64,000 nt of DNA from NCBI RefSeq assembly GCF_014207635.1, contig NZ_JACHIE010000008.1:1-64000 (forward strand). The letters run 5' to 3'. The notes under the pieces were generated by a model. The model saw only the letters and a program-made list of their open reading frames with translations. It ran no database searches and was not told the DNA's origin. Position 1 is the first letter of the stretch. The number at the start of each line of letters is the position of its first letter. This DNA is from Acetobacter lovaniensis (GTDB lineage: Bacteria; Pseudomonadota; Alphaproteobacteria; Acetobacterales; Acetobacteraceae). A program made the translations under genes and the position numbers. Shown in pieces: positions 18,045-26,201 of the stretch.

Positions 18045-20026
18045 TGCTGAATAGTGTTCCATGGTTTTCTCCAGCCGAGTTGGCTGCAATGGCTTTACCT
18101 GGGCTTCCAGCCACAAAGCGCGGAATTAACATCCGTATTGAGGCGGAAAACTGGCTTGCCCCGGAAAATGAAGGGAAGTCATGGCGCGTTCGCAAGGGAG
18201 CGGGCGGCGGTTATGAATTTACGCCTTTTGTGCTGCCTTTGCCTGCACGCGCTGCGTTGGCTGTAAAAACGCAAGATGCCGAGGTTGTTGAACAGGATAC
18301 GGCGATGCGTGAGCGGCAGGACATCTGGACCCGCTATGATGCCTTGCCGAATAGCCTGAAAGCGCGTGCGGAAAAGGCACACCGTATTGTTATGGCTGTT
18401 GAGACCTTGGTGGATGCCGGGTGCCGAAAAAAAATGGCGGTGATGCAGATTGCCAAGATGGAGGGTGTTGGCACGACCACTATCATGAATTGGTATCGGG
18501 ACGTGCGAGGCTTAAATAAGTGTGACTGGCTGGCAGCATTGGCCCCTCACTATGCCAAGCGTGCCGAGCAGGTTGAATGCCCGACAGAGGCTTGGGATAT
18601 TCTCAAGGCCGATTACCTGCGGTTGGAAGAGCCTACCTTTACGGCTTGCATGCGTAGGCTTGAGGGGCTGGCTAAAAATCGGGGATGGCAGTTACCATCG
18701 GCTAAAACCCTCAAACGCCGCATGGATACGCTGCCCCCGGAATTGCTGACATTGTGCCGGAAAGGAGAGCAGGCTCTAAAGGTTATGTTCCCTGCCCAGA
18801 AGCGTGACCACGCCGTGTTCCATGCGCTGGAAGCGGTCAACGCGGATGGTCACAAGTTCGACGTGTTTGTGAAATGGATTGAAAACGGAAAGGAGATGAT
18901 TGTCAGGCCCGTTTTAGTCGGCTTTCAGGATATTTACAGCGGCAAGATTTTGTCCTGGCGGGTAGATGTTTCTGAAAACAAGGAGTGCGTACGTCTGGCC
19001 TTTGGTGACATGGTTGCCAAATACGGTGTTCCGAAAAAATGCTGGCTGGATAACGGGCGCAACTTTGCCAGCAAGTGGCTGACGGGCGGCGTGCAGAACC
19101 GCTACCGCTTCAAGGTACGGGAGGATGAGCCTATGGGCATTCTACCTCTTTTGGGTGTTGAAGTGCATTGGGCTACACCATACAGCGGACGCTCAAAGCC
19201 CATTGAACGGGCATGGCGTGATCTGGCTGGTGATCTGGCAAAGCCCCCGCGTTTTGCTGGGGCTTATACTGGTAATACGCCTATGGCGAAGCCGGAAAAT
19301 TACGGGTCTACAGCGGTGCCGCTGGATGTATTTCTGGAGGTAGTGTCTGAGGGTATCCGTGAGCACAATGCCCGTTTGGGACGGCGTTCAGATGTGTGTC
19401 AGGGAAAGCGCAGCTTTGATGATGTTTTCATGGAAAGCTATCAGGAGGCCGCAAATCGGGGTGCGATTACCACCGCAACGGAAGAAATGCATCGGCTTTG
19501 CCTGATGGCTGCGGAAAGCGTCACGGTGTCACGCCGGGATGGTGTGATAAATCTATCTGATAACCGCTATTTTTCGGACTTCCTGCTTCAGCATCGGGGA
19601 ACATCTGTTGTGGTCCGATTTGACCCGCAGGCTTTGCATGATGATCTGCATGTCTACCGGATTGATGGCACCTATCTGGGGGCTGCGACCTGTTTTGCCA
19701 AGGCAGGGTTTAACGACCAGCAGGCAGCACAGGCACAAAGCCGCGCATTCAAGGCATTTAGAAGGGCAACAAAAGACCTTGAGAAAGCTGAAAAGCGGGT
19801 AAACGCACATGAGCTGGCCCGCATTTATGGTGATGTGCAGACTACAGAGCCAGATTTGCCAGAAACCAAAGTTGTTCGACCACTTCGGCCAAAGTCTCCG
19901 ATAAGTCATGGCAACGCTGCCGTGGCGCATCATGATGACGAAGAAGAAGACTGGTTGACCAAGTATAACGAGCAGATGCGACCTACAGAGCGCTCCCTGC
20001 GACTTGTGGATACTGACGAAGACTAA
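18044..20026 (+). CDS. Mu-type DDE transposase (gpA)
   Basis: The 660-residue transposase catalyses integration and replicative transposition. The N-terminal Mu-type DNA-binding domain starts WFSPAELAAMALPGLPATKRGINIR. The catalytic core holds the DDE triad at D268 (AVNADGHKF), D336 (KCWLDNGRNF) and E388 (SKPIERAWRD), close to the spacing in MuA (269, 336, 392). A C-terminal domain expected to contact MuB and ClpX-type unfoldases follows. I chose ATG 18044, which has a GGAGGG ribosome-binding site; a GTG at 18041 is in frame. It should bind the TGGAACCAACAG-type repeats at both ends. Confidence 0.96.
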   Translation: MLNSVPWFSPAELAAMALPGLPATKRGINIRIEAENWLAPENEGKSWRVRKGAGGGYEFTPFVLPLPARAALAVKTQDAEVVEQDTAMRERQDIWTRYDALPNSLKARAEKAHRIVMAVETLVDAGCRKKMAVMQIAKMEGVGTTTIMNWYRDVRGLNKCDWLAALAPHYAKRAEQVECPTEAWDILKADYLRLEEPTFTACMRRLEGLAKNRGWQLPSAKTLKRRMDTLPPELLTLCRKGEQALKVMFPAQKRDHAVFHALEAVNADGHKFDVFVKWIENGKEMIVRPVLVGFQDIYSGKILSWRVDVSENKECVRLAFGDMVAKYGVPKKCWLDNGRNFASKWLTGGVQNRYRFKVREDEPMGILPLLGVEVHWATPYSGRSKPIERAWRDLAGDLAKPPRFAGAYTGNTPMAKPENYGSTAVPLDVFLEVVSEGIREHNARLGRRSDVCQGKRSFDDVFMESYQEAANRGAITTATEEMHRLCLMAAESVTVSRRDGVINLSDNRYFSDFLLQHRGTSVVVRFDPQALHDDLHVYRIDGTYLGAATCFAKAGFNDQQAAQAQSRAFKAFRRATKDLEKAEKRVNAHELARIYGDVQTTEPDLPETKVVRPLRPKSPISHGNAAVAHHDDEEEDWLTKYNEQMRPTERSLRLVDTDED

Positions 20027-20068
20027 ATTGAGCCGATAACGCTCCAGTAAACGAGGAAATTTTTGCGC

Positions 20069-21052
20069 ATGACACAGATCATGAATGACCACGCACGCCT
20101 GCGTGACGCCGTAAGGGACCGTAAAGACCGTGACCAGCTCTCCCTGACACAGATCGCGTCAGCATGCGGTGTATCTGGCCCGGTGATCAGTTCATTCCTT
20201 GGCGGCAATTATGCCGGGGATAATGAAAAAGTGGCCGGTAAGCTCCAGTTGTGGCTGGAGGCGCAGGAAACCAAGGAACGGAACCGCTCTGAGCGGCCTG
20301 TTGTTCCGGGGTTTATCATGACGGAAACGGCCAGGACGATCATGAACCTGATTGAAACGGCACAGTATGACGTTGATCTGGCCGTGATCTCCGGCAATGC
20401 CGGGACCGGAAAGACCATGGCGGCGGAGGAGTATCAGAAGCGCACTAACAATGTGTTCCTGATTACTGCGGACCCCAGCCTGTCCAGCCCTTCCGCCGTG
20501 TTGCTGGAAATTGCTGAAACCTTGGGCTGCAATGACAAAGGGCAGCGCCGTATCCGTTCCATTATCCGCCGCCTGAAAGGGACGGAGGCGGTGTTGATTA
20601 TTGATGAAGCCCAGCACCTTTCCGTCAAGGCGGTTGAAGAAATCCGCTCCATTCATGACCAGGCAAAGGTGGGTGTAGTGTTTATGGGGAATGCCCCGTT
20701 GAATGCCAAGTTTGATGGGTTAGGTCGCACGGCGGACTATGCGCAGTTATTCAGCCGAATTGGGTTGCGCCGGAAGATCAATAAGCCCCGACAGAAAGAC
20801 ATGTGCGCCATTCTTGCTGGGTGGGACGGTGTGCAGGGCGAAGAGGTGCAGCTTTACGCCAAGGAAATCGGGCGGCGCGAAGGTGGGCTGCGGAGCATGA
20901 GCAAGGTGCTGCGCAACGCCACCAAAATTGCCCGTGTGAACAAGCGTGATCAGATTACCAGAAAAGACCTTGAATGCGCCTGGTCTGAACACATGACCGG
21001 CGAGTTTCCGAAAATTCGTATGAAAGGAGGCAGCGGCGATGTCCAGTCTTGA
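20069..21052 (+). CDS. MuB-like AAA+ ATPase, transposition target activator
   Basis: The roughly 327-residue ATPase carries an N-terminal helix-turn-helix (LTQIASACGVSGPVISSFLGGNYAGDNEKVAGKL), Walker A GNAGTGKT and Walker B AVLIIDEAQHL. In Mu, MuB binds target DNA, stimulates MuA and provides target immunity. The start is ambiguous: TTG at 20063 has the better spacing from GAGG (53-56), while ATG 20069 is two codons further on. The C-terminal part (GGLRSMSKVLRNATKIARVNKRDQITRKDLECAW) matches the usual AAA lid. It directly follows the transposase. Confidence 0.93.
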   Translation: MTQIMNDHARLRDAVRDRKDRDQLSLTQIASACGVSGPVISSFLGGNYAGDNEKVAGKLQLWLEAQETKERNRSERPVVPGFIMTETARTIMNLIETAQYDVDLAVISGNAGTGKTMAAEEYQKRTNNVFLITADPSLSSPSAVLLEIAETLGCNDKGQRRIRSIIRRLKGTEAVLIIDEAQHLSVKAVEEIRSIHDQAKVGVVFMGNAPLNAKFDGLGRTADYAQLFSRIGLRRKINKPRQKDMCAILAGWDGVQGEEVQLYAKEIGRREGGLRSMSKVLRNATKIARVNKRDQITRKDLECAWSEHMTGEFPKIRMKGGSGDVQS

Positions 21053-21320
21053 AATGCCCGTGCCGTCTGACGTTCTGACAGAAGTTGTTGACAGCACCAT
21101 TTTTGCCCAGCCCGAACGCCACCGTGCCCTGCTGCGCGATATTCGGGACTTCCTGCGCAGCAGCCCCACGGATGCCACGGCAAGCCATCTGGCTTTTGTC
21201 CTGACGCATGAAACCCACATTGCCGGGGATGAACGGCGGCAGGTGATCCGTGAGTTTTTTGAAAGCTACCCCGAAGATACCACCGCAGGTGAAATTCTCG
21301 CGCAGATGGAGACACTCTGA
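21039..21320 (+). CDS. Early-operon hypothetical protein (93 aa)
   Basis: No family is recognised. It is an acidic, helical, soluble protein (AQPERHRALLRDIRDFLRSSPTDATASHLAFVLTHETHIAGDERRQVIREFFES). A strong ribosome-binding site (AAAGGAGG) precedes the ATG, which overlaps the MuB end by 14 nt. It is coupled to the next small gene through a 1-nt overlap. It belongs to the semi-essential early region between B and gemA, where Mu also carries small accessory genes. Confidence 0.6.
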   Translation: MSSLEMPVPSDVLTEVVDSTIFAQPERHRALLRDIRDFLRSSPTDATASHLAFVLTHETHIAGDERRQVIREFFESYPEDTTAGEILAQMETL

Positions 21321-21559
21321 TGCCATCACAGACCCCCATTGAGAAAATCGACAAGGTGCTGCGCTCCATGCGGAATGGGGCACAGCTTTATGCCCTACCC
21401 AAGCCTGTGACCATTCTGGACCAGAATGACCGGCAGGAAGCCGCTGACTGGCTGAATAGCATGGCCAATGAACTGGAAGCAGCTTGTTTCCTGCTGCGTA
21501 TTCCCGTGCAGGCCATGCCGCAGATTATTGATGCCGAGTTTGTCGAGGTGCGGCCATGA
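21320..21559 (+). CDS. Early-operon hypothetical protein (79 aa)
   Basis: No family is recognised. The protein is soluble with a helical middle (RQEAADWLNSMANELEAACFLLRIPVQAM) and an acidic end. It starts at the last base of the preceding stop and overlaps the next gene by 4 nt, consistent with translational coupling. Confidence 0.55.
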   Translation: MPSQTPIEKIDKVLRSMRNGAQLYALPKPVTILDQNDRQEAADWLNSMANELEAACFLLRIPVQAMPQIIDAEFVEVRP

Positions 21560-21861
21560 GCGGGAGTTGCACGGCAGTTGGGAACCTGCCCGCCATTTTT
21601 GAAAGCATGGGAGAGGCGCTGGATGACATGGCGAAGAAGAACCCCACGCTGTCCCTTGCCAGTGTCATTGATCGCATTGGCGAGGATATGGCGCAGATTG
21701 TCAGCATTACGCAGGGCAATGGCGGCATGATGAAAGAGCTGCATGACGCCGCATGGAGTTTGGCTGTTGTCAGTGTTCTCCATTTTTCCATGGTTCAGGC
21801 GAACATTGAGCGCACCATGCGGTTGTTGCCGGTCAACCTTAACAAAGGGACGATGCACTGA
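21556..21861 (+). CDS. Early-operon hypothetical protein (101 aa)
   Basis: No family is recognised. The protein is helical and Met-rich (FESMGEALDDMAKKNPTLSLASVIDRIGEDMAQIVSITQGNGGMMKELHDAAWSLAVVSVLHFSMVQANIERTM). The AWSLAVVSVLHFSMV stretch is hydrophobic but short for a membrane segment. It is coupled to both neighbours by overlaps of 4 nt and 1 nt. Confidence 0.55.
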   Translation: MSGSCTAVGNLPAIFESMGEALDDMAKKNPTLSLASVIDRIGEDMAQIVSITQGNGGMMKELHDAAWSLAVVSVLHFSMVQANIERTMRLLPVNLNKGTMH

Positions 21862-22169
21862 TGGCACCGCGTGTGACTGGTGAAATTTACACCGCGTGGG
21901 TCCAGCGGAACGGGCGGATTGAGTGGCACCCCGGCGTGGGTTTTCCCGATGGTGCGCTCCCGCTGTGCTGCGGCACACGGGACGCCATAAAAACCTACCT
22001 GCGCCACAGGGCTTTTAACGGCGAGTTTTACGCCGTGCCCGGCATGACGGACCTCATGCCCGACCAGCAGGCTTTTGAAGCAGTCGAGAAACTGCGTGTG
22101 AGCCTGATCGGGGCCGCCAAAGACCTTTTTTCATATTACTCAGGAATGAACAGGAGAGACGTAGGATGA
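21861..22169 (+). CDS. Early-operon hypothetical protein (102 aa)
   Basis: No family is recognised. The N-terminal half looks beta-rich with aromatics (GEIYTAWVQRNGRIEWHPGVGFPDGALPLC). A Cys pair (LCCG) follows, and the C-terminal part is helical. It overlaps the DUF3164 gene by 4 nt. Confidence 0.55.
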   Translation: MAPRVTGEIYTAWVQRNGRIEWHPGVGFPDGALPLCCGTRDAIKTYLRHRAFNGEFYAVPGMTDLMPDQQAFEAVEKLRVSLIGAAKDLFSYYSGMNRRDVG

Positions 22170-22789
22170 GCGTTAACATGGAAGGCATGGTTATGACCTG
22201 CTCTGGCCCGTGGCCCCGTGAACGGATGGCTCCGACCACGCTGTTGTCCAATGATCTGGCCATTGAACTGGTGAACGATGCCAAAGCCCTGCACGAACTG
22301 ATGGTTGAGCAGAAGCGGCGCATGTTTGAAAAAGCCCGCAACTATGAAACCGCGTTGCTTGAACAGTATCGGGTCAAAAAGCGCAAAGGGTCACGGGGAG
22401 CGTTTCAGGCAGAGAGTCTGGATAGCTGCTTTAAGGTTGAATTGTCGGTTGCCGACTTCCGGCGCGTCACGTCTGACATTATGGCGGCGCAAGCCCTGAT
22501 GGGAGAAGTGCTGGATGATCTGACCGAGAATGTCAGCCCGGATATTCGCCTGCTTCTATCTGCTGCGTTTGAACCGGATGAACGGACGGGACGTGTAAAC
22601 GTGGACCGTTTGCAGCAGGTACGCAAAGTGCAGCTGACACACCCGCGCTGGCCCGATGTTATGGAAGCTGTGGCGAACAGCATTGAGGTTTCCAGCAGTA
22701 AGCCGTACCTGCGCTTTTACTGGCGGGAAACGCGGGACCAGGACTGGCAGGCTATCCGGCTCCAGTTCTCTTCTTTGGAGGTGGTGTGA
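22166..22789 (+). CDS. DUF3164 family protein of Mu-like phages
   Basis: The 207-residue protein matches the DUF3164 family: ALLEQYRVKKRKGSRGAFQAESLDSCFKVELSVADF, AAQALMGEVLDDLTENVSPDIRLLLSAAFEPDERTGRVNVDRLQQVRKV and SKPYLRFYWRETRDQDWQAIRL follow the family order. DUF3164 genes lie in the early region of Mu and many Mu-like prophages; the function is unknown. It is coupled to the preceding gene and overlaps the next by 1 nt. Confidence 0.82.
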   Translation: MSVNMEGMVMTCSGPWPRERMAPTTLLSNDLAIELVNDAKALHELMVEQKRRMFEKARNYETALLEQYRVKKRKGSRGAFQAESLDSCFKVELSVADFRRVTSDIMAAQALMGEVLDDLTENVSPDIRLLLSAAFEPDERTGRVNVDRLQQVRKVQLTHPRWPDVMEAVANSIEVSSSKPYLRFYWRETRDQDWQAIRLQFSSLEVV

Positions 22790-23097
22790 TGGCTGTAAAA
22801 TTCACTGCCACGCCTGAAGAGCGGGCTATCATTAGACGAATTAGTACGCGTGCAGCATCACTGTATATGAACAATGGTAACCGTAGCGCCGGTTGGGATG
22901 TGGCAGAGGGGATTAGTATGGATTTGGAAGCAGTCCATTCCAACGGCTGCTCTATGGACTTCGCCCGTCTGGAAAACGCAGACGATTTTAACCTGTTGCA
23001 TGATGTTGCGGGCATTGCCCGCCATCTGGACCGCAGCACTGGCAAGTTGACTGATATGTTTCTCCCGCGCTTTGCCAAGAAAGAGGTGGCATCATGA
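22789..23097 (+). CDS. Small early protein, DUF6874-like
   Basis: The 102-residue protein has the pattern ATPEERAIIRRISTRAASLY, then ISMDLEAVHSNGCSMDFARLENADDFNLLHDVAGIARHLDRSTGKL. This resembles a small family (DUF6874) that I associate with Mu-like early regions. Function unknown. Both GTG (22786) and ATG (22789) are in frame; the ATG follows a GGAGG at good spacing. It overlaps gemA by 4 nt. Confidence 0.6.
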   Translation: MAVKFTATPEERAIIRRISTRAASLYMNNGNRSAGWDVAEGISMDLEAVHSNGCSMDFARLENADDFNLLHDVAGIARHLDRSTGKLTDMFLPRFAKKEVAS

Positions 23098-23540
23098 CCC
23101 GGAAACCTCACATGCTTTCCAACAACAAAGCCACTCCGGGCCGTTCTGACATGGTGAAGAAAGTTCATGTTGGACGCCGCCAGTTGGGGCTGGATGATGT
23201 GACCTATCGCGCGCTGCTCCAGCGCGTGACGGGGCATGTTTCCAGCACGGCCTGCTCTGTTGGCCAGTTGCATGATGTGCTGGCCGAAATGAAGCGGCTG
23301 GGCTTCAAGGCGTCCAGGCCGAACCATAAGCCATGGGTGCGCAAGGTCTATGCCCTGTGGCGGGAAATGAGGCCCATGCTGCGTGGGGATGGCTCCAAGG
23401 AGGCACTGCGGGCCTTTGTAGAGCGGTGCGTGAGTGTGAGCGCGCCAGAGTTCCTGGACGAACCACAGGGCCGCAAGGTGATTGAAGCCCTCAAGGCATG
23501 GAAGAGCCGGATGGAGAAAGGCACGGTGTCACATGGATGA
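23094..23540 (+). CDS. gemA: GemA-like regulatory protein (DUF1018, Mu gp16)
   Basis: The 148-residue protein has the GemA signature: KKVHVGRRQLGLDDVTYRALLQRVTGHVSSTACSVGQLHDVLAEMKRLGFK, then WVRKVYALWREM. In Mu, GemA affects host gene expression and DNA topology. The position near the end of the early operon matches Mu. It overlaps the upstream gene by ATGA and the downstream DUF2786 gene by 8 nt. Confidence 0.9.
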   Translation: MTRKPHMLSNNKATPGRSDMVKKVHVGRRQLGLDDVTYRALLQRVTGHVSSTACSVGQLHDVLAEMKRLGFKASRPNHKPWVRKVYALWREMRPMLRGDGSKEALRAFVERCVSVSAPEFLDEPQGRKVIEALKAWKSRMEKGTVSHG

Positions 23541-24225
23541 AAAAATTATGGAGCGGCTGAAGAAGCTGCTCGCTCTCTCCAAATCGCCTAACCCGCATGA
23601 GGCGGCCCTTGCGCTGGAGAAGGCGCAACGGTTTATGGCTGAGAACGGATTGTGCCAGGACGATATAGACCTGCTGGATATTGGCGAGACGCTGGCAGAC
23701 TCAGTGCTGTCTTCAGCATCAGCCCCCCCTGAATATATGGGCTGGTTGCTAACGGTGATTACCATGGCCATGGGTTGCAAGGCGCTTTATGCGCGCAAAA
23801 AGGTTGCATTTGTTGGGGTATCGGCACGCTGTGAAATTGCCGCGTATATGTACGATGTTCTGGCGCGGCAGCTTCGCAAACAGCGCCGGGATTTTATCCG
23901 CGCTCTGGATAAACGGACTCTTCCCAAAAATAGGACCGCGAAAGCTGATGCGTTCTGTGAAGGTTGGGTCATGGGTGTTCAAAGCCGAGTAGAGGCAATG
24001 AAAATTTCTGCTCATGAAAAAGCCCTGATCGAAAAATTCAAGCAAAAAACCTACACATCAGACGAAGAGATCAAGTTGCGGCAATCCAAAAAAGTGCGTG
24101 GCCAGAGTGATGCAGCCAATAAGGGCTGGAAAGCCGGTCGTGAGGCACAGTTGGATCGTGGTGTGGCCGGACCGCGTGCGCAGCGCGGCATGCAGGGGTT
24201 GGTTATCATTGACGAATTGTGCTGA
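23533..24225 (+). CDS. DUF2786 protein with a terminase-like C-terminal tail
   Basis: The 230-residue protein begins with the DUF2786 motif MERLKKLLALSKSPNPHEAALALEKAQRFMAENGLCQDDIDLL and continues with the helical region common in phage members (CEIAAYMYDVLARQLRKQRRDF, FCEGWVMGVQSRVEAM). Its function is unknown. The last 18 residues read GPRAQRGMQGLVIIDELC; fifteen of the sixteen in PRAQRGMQGLVIIDE match PRALRGMQGLVIIDE, the Walker B region of the phage's own large terminase, and 38 of 46 nucleotides agree (24171-24216 against 27711-27756). This tail is not typical of the family and suggests a recombination patch. ATG 23533 was chosen for the domain start. Confidence 0.8.
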   Translation: MDEKIMERLKKLLALSKSPNPHEAALALEKAQRFMAENGLCQDDIDLLDIGETLADSVLSSASAPPEYMGWLLTVITMAMGCKALYARKKVAFVGVSARCEIAAYMYDVLARQLRKQRRDFIRALDKRTLPKNRTAKADAFCEGWVMGVQSRVEAMKISAHEKALIEKFKQKTYTSDEEIKLRQSKKVRGQSDAANKGWKAGREAQLDRGVAGPRAQRGMQGLVIIDELC

Positions 24226-24228
24226 TCG

Positions 24229-24260
24229 TTCCGGTATTGGCGCAACGCGCCAGATCGGAA
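24229..24260 (+). terminator. Imperfect hairpin at the end of the early operon
   Basis: TTCCG (24229-24233) pairs with CGGAA (24256-24260) and TGGCGC (24238-24243) pairs with GCGCCA (24247-24252), just after the DUF2786 stop. No T-tract follows. It may slow or end early transcription. Confidence 0.4.
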
Positions 24261-24321
24261 TGGATTGAGTAAAAATCAAGACAATTCGGGCAAAAACCCT
24301 TAAAATGGGAGAACAGTGTAC

Positions 24322-24346
24322 AAATATGCCGTTTGAGGCATATTTT
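24322..24346 (+). terminator. Perfect 9-bp hairpin before the Mor/C gene
   Basis: AAATATGCC (24322-24330) and GGCATATTT (24337-24345) form a perfect stem with a 6-nt loop, followed by one more T. It could be an intrinsic terminator of the early transcript. Alternatively it is a dyad bound by an activator: a GATAAT box lies about 40 nt downstream, with no good -35 box, before the GTG at 24411. Confidence 0.45.
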
Positions 24347-24410
24347 AAGAGCCTCTGAAAAGGCGTTTACCGCGATAATCCTGTTGGAAAAATCTGGAAG
24401 GAAGAGAGCC

Positions 24411-24800
24411 GTGTCCGATGTGCCTGAGAGCGTTGAATGCTTGGTTGACGCCGCAGGAGTGGACACGGTTCTGGCATTTCTGGAGGCATTTGGCGGGACG
24501 CGGATGTATGTGCCCAAACGGGCAGACACCAGCCAGTTGACCCAGATGTATGGTGATGAACTGGCCGGGGCCATTTGCAGCTACTTTGGCCCCGGATATT
24601 GGGATGTTCCCATGCACAAGGCATGGCGCGTGTTATGCTACCGCAATGCGGGCATGACAGTTGGAGAAATGGCGACACGCACGGGGTTGAGTGAGCGCCA
24701 GATCTACGCGACCCTGAAGCGTGCCAGAGAAACCGGCACCCGCGTGTGTGCCCCGCGTGCCCGATGCCGGGTTGATGAACGGCAAATTTCCCTCTTCTGA
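24411..24800 (+). CDS. mor: Mor/C-family transcription activator
   Basis: The 129-residue protein, the same length as Mu Mor, has the family dimerisation part (AGVDTVLAFLEAFGGTRMYVPKRA, GDELAGAICSYFGPGYWDVPMHK). Its C-terminal helix-turn-helix is VLCYRNAGMTVGEMATRTGLSERQIYATLKRARE. Mor switches on the middle promoter in Mu, and the related C protein the late promoters. Only one member is present here, so it may do both jobs. The GTG start at 24411 is preceded by GGAAGGAAGAG; the frame is open upstream to 24333 without a ribosome-binding site. The first late-promoter element begins 6 nt after its stop. Confidence 0.88.
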   Translation: MSDVPESVECLVDAAGVDTVLAFLEAFGGTRMYVPKRADTSQLTQMYGDELAGAICSYFGPGYWDVPMHKAWRVLCYRNAGMTVGEMATRTGLSERQIYATLKRARETGTRVCAPRARCRVDERQISLF

Positions 24801-24806
24801 CGATAC

Positions 24807-24831
24807 ACCCTGTTATCTGACAGTCTGCCCG
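24807..24831 (+). promoter_or_regulatory. Late promoter element, copy 1 (lysis/head operon)
   Basis: This is a 25-bp element with the core CTGTTATCTGACAGTCTGCC. Copies lie at 33359-33383 (22 of 25 identical) and 45716-45740 (25 of 25 identical). CTG-N8-CAG forms a dyad centred 46.5 nt upstream of the lysozyme ATG at 24863. A TATCGT box lies just before that ATG. The three operon heads correspond to the Mu C-activated promoters Plys, PI and PP, so this is probably the Mor/C-family binding site. Confidence 0.8.
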
Positions 24832-24862
24832 CCCCCTTCCATGCGCGCGTATCGTCGCAGGC

Positions 24863-25567
24863 ATGGACAGCAACTTCGAAAAAATCGCACCGGATACTGA
24901 AACCCGAGAGGGGCTGTATTCGGCTACCCGGAGTGATCCGGGGAACTGGACATCCGGCATTGTTGGCATTGGCCGACTGGTGGGGTCCATGCGTGGTATT
25001 TCTGCCCCCACAATGGCCCACTGGCTGGGTTCGGCCGATCTGGTCACGCCGCAGATCATGCAGCGGATTGACCATGCAACCTTCATGGCAATTTCCCGCG
25101 CTTATTACTGGCGCGCGCTGAATGCGGATGCCGTGGGCGTGGGCATTGACCGGATGCTGTTTGACTTTGGGTTTAATGCCGGTGTGTCCCGCGCGGCTAA
25201 ACAGTTCCAGCAAATTGTGGGCGTACCCGATAGCCAGATTGATGGCGACATAGGTGCAGCCACATTGAGAGCACTGGATACCGTGCGGTTGGAAGCCATT
25301 GCTGGCTTTGTTGCGCGCGGATGGGCGGTGCAGTTGCAGCAGGATCTGGGTGTATCACCGGATGGTGCATTAGGGCCGCTGACGCTTTCCGCTGTGAATA
25401 AGCAGGCAATGTGGCGCAGGCTTATGATTTACGCTCTCGCCTCCCGACAGGAGCTTGCCTATCGGAGTTTCCGTGGCTTCATGGAGAATGGTGACGGCTG
25501 GCTGAACCGGCTGAACTGGCGGGTGAAAGCCTCTCTTTCCGATCTGGACGCATTGGCTCTGGCGTAG
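24863..25567 (+). CDS. Endolysin, GH108-type N-acetylmuramidase with peptidoglycan-binding domain
   Basis: The 234-residue lysozyme would cleave the glycan strands of peptidoglycan at lysis. The N-terminal GH108-like domain shows the catalytic region ETREGLYSATRSDPGNWTSGIVGIG, with E16 as the likely acid in the place of the usual E-G-G-Y motif (here E-G-L-Y). The middle (LFDFGFNAGVSRAAKQFQQIVGV) and the C-terminal repeat-like region (DGALGPLTLSAVN) match the peptidoglycan-binding domain 3 seen in this family. It has no signal peptide, so a holin is expected. It opens the first late operon, about 45 nt after the late-promoter dyad, without a Shine-Dalgarno sequence. Confidence 0.85.
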   Translation: MDSNFEKIAPDTETREGLYSATRSDPGNWTSGIVGIGRLVGSMRGISAPTMAHWLGSADLVTPQIMQRIDHATFMAISRAYYWRALNADAVGVGIDRMLFDFGFNAGVSRAAKQFQQIVGVPDSQIDGDIGAATLRALDTVRLEAIAGFVARGWAVQLQQDLGVSPDGALGPLTLSAVNKQAMWRRLMIYALASRQELAYRSFRGFMENGDGWLNRLNWRVKASLSDLDALALA

Positions 25568-25648
25568 CGGTTTTCCGCTGCGCGGGCGCGCGGAGCGGTA
25601 TGGATTTTACGGCGGCGACGCACCGTTGTTTTTGAGGCTATTCCTCAC

Positions 25649-26191
25649 ATGAATAAAGCTCTCCTCCTGTCGTTCATTTCGCCCCTGTTTAGCGTTCTGA
25701 ACGCCATTGTCCCCTCCATTGCCGGTAGCAAGCTTGCGACCAGTGCTTCCATTGCCCAGACGGCAGTGAAGTCTGCCGTGACCGCCATTGATGGCGGGGT
25801 GGACCACCTGCAGGCAGCATTTGCCAATTTTGAAACCCGCAACCCGGTTGTGGCCGCTTCCGTGACCGAGTTTGTCACCCTCTCCAAGTCTCTGGGCGTG
25901 GCACTCCCCACACAGGACGCCATTGTGACGCATGTTAAGGCTGCGGTGGCTGACCTTGCGGGCATTCTGGTGCCACAGGTTGCCCCTGCAACGCCTGTCC
26001 CTGCTGCCGTAACAGTGACGGCTCCAGCGGTTACCGCAGCGACACCCAACGCGACCTCGGTTGAAGATCAGGGGGGGGATGCAGCGAGCACCGTTGAAGC
26101 AACCTCCTCCAAAACCACGGATGACGATGCCGCCAGCGCAATCGCTGCGACTTCTGCTGTGGTGATGGCTGCTTCCACTCCGACCGCCTGA
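25649..26191 (+). CDS. Ala/Thr-rich hypothetical protein in the lysis region (180 aa)
   Basis: No family is recognised. A moderately hydrophobic N-terminus (KALLLSFISPLFSVLNAIVPSIAG) is followed by helical sequence and a low-complexity Ala/Thr/Val/Pro tail (APATPVPAAVTVTAPAVTAATPNATSV). The N-terminus could be a membrane segment or signal, which together with its place behind the endolysin makes a holin or envelope-associated role possible. The evidence is positional only. The ribosome-binding site is weak. Confidence 0.5.
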   Translation: MNKALLLSFISPLFSVLNAIVPSIAGSKLATSASIAQTAVKSAVTAIDGGVDHLQAAFANFETRNPVVAASVTEFVTLSKSLGVALPTQDAIVTHVKAAVADLAGILVPQVAPATPVPAAVTVTAPAVTAATPNATSVEDQGGDAASTVEATSSKTTDDDAASAIAATSAVVMAASTPTA

Positions 26192-26201
26192 GCGGCCGGG
26201 C

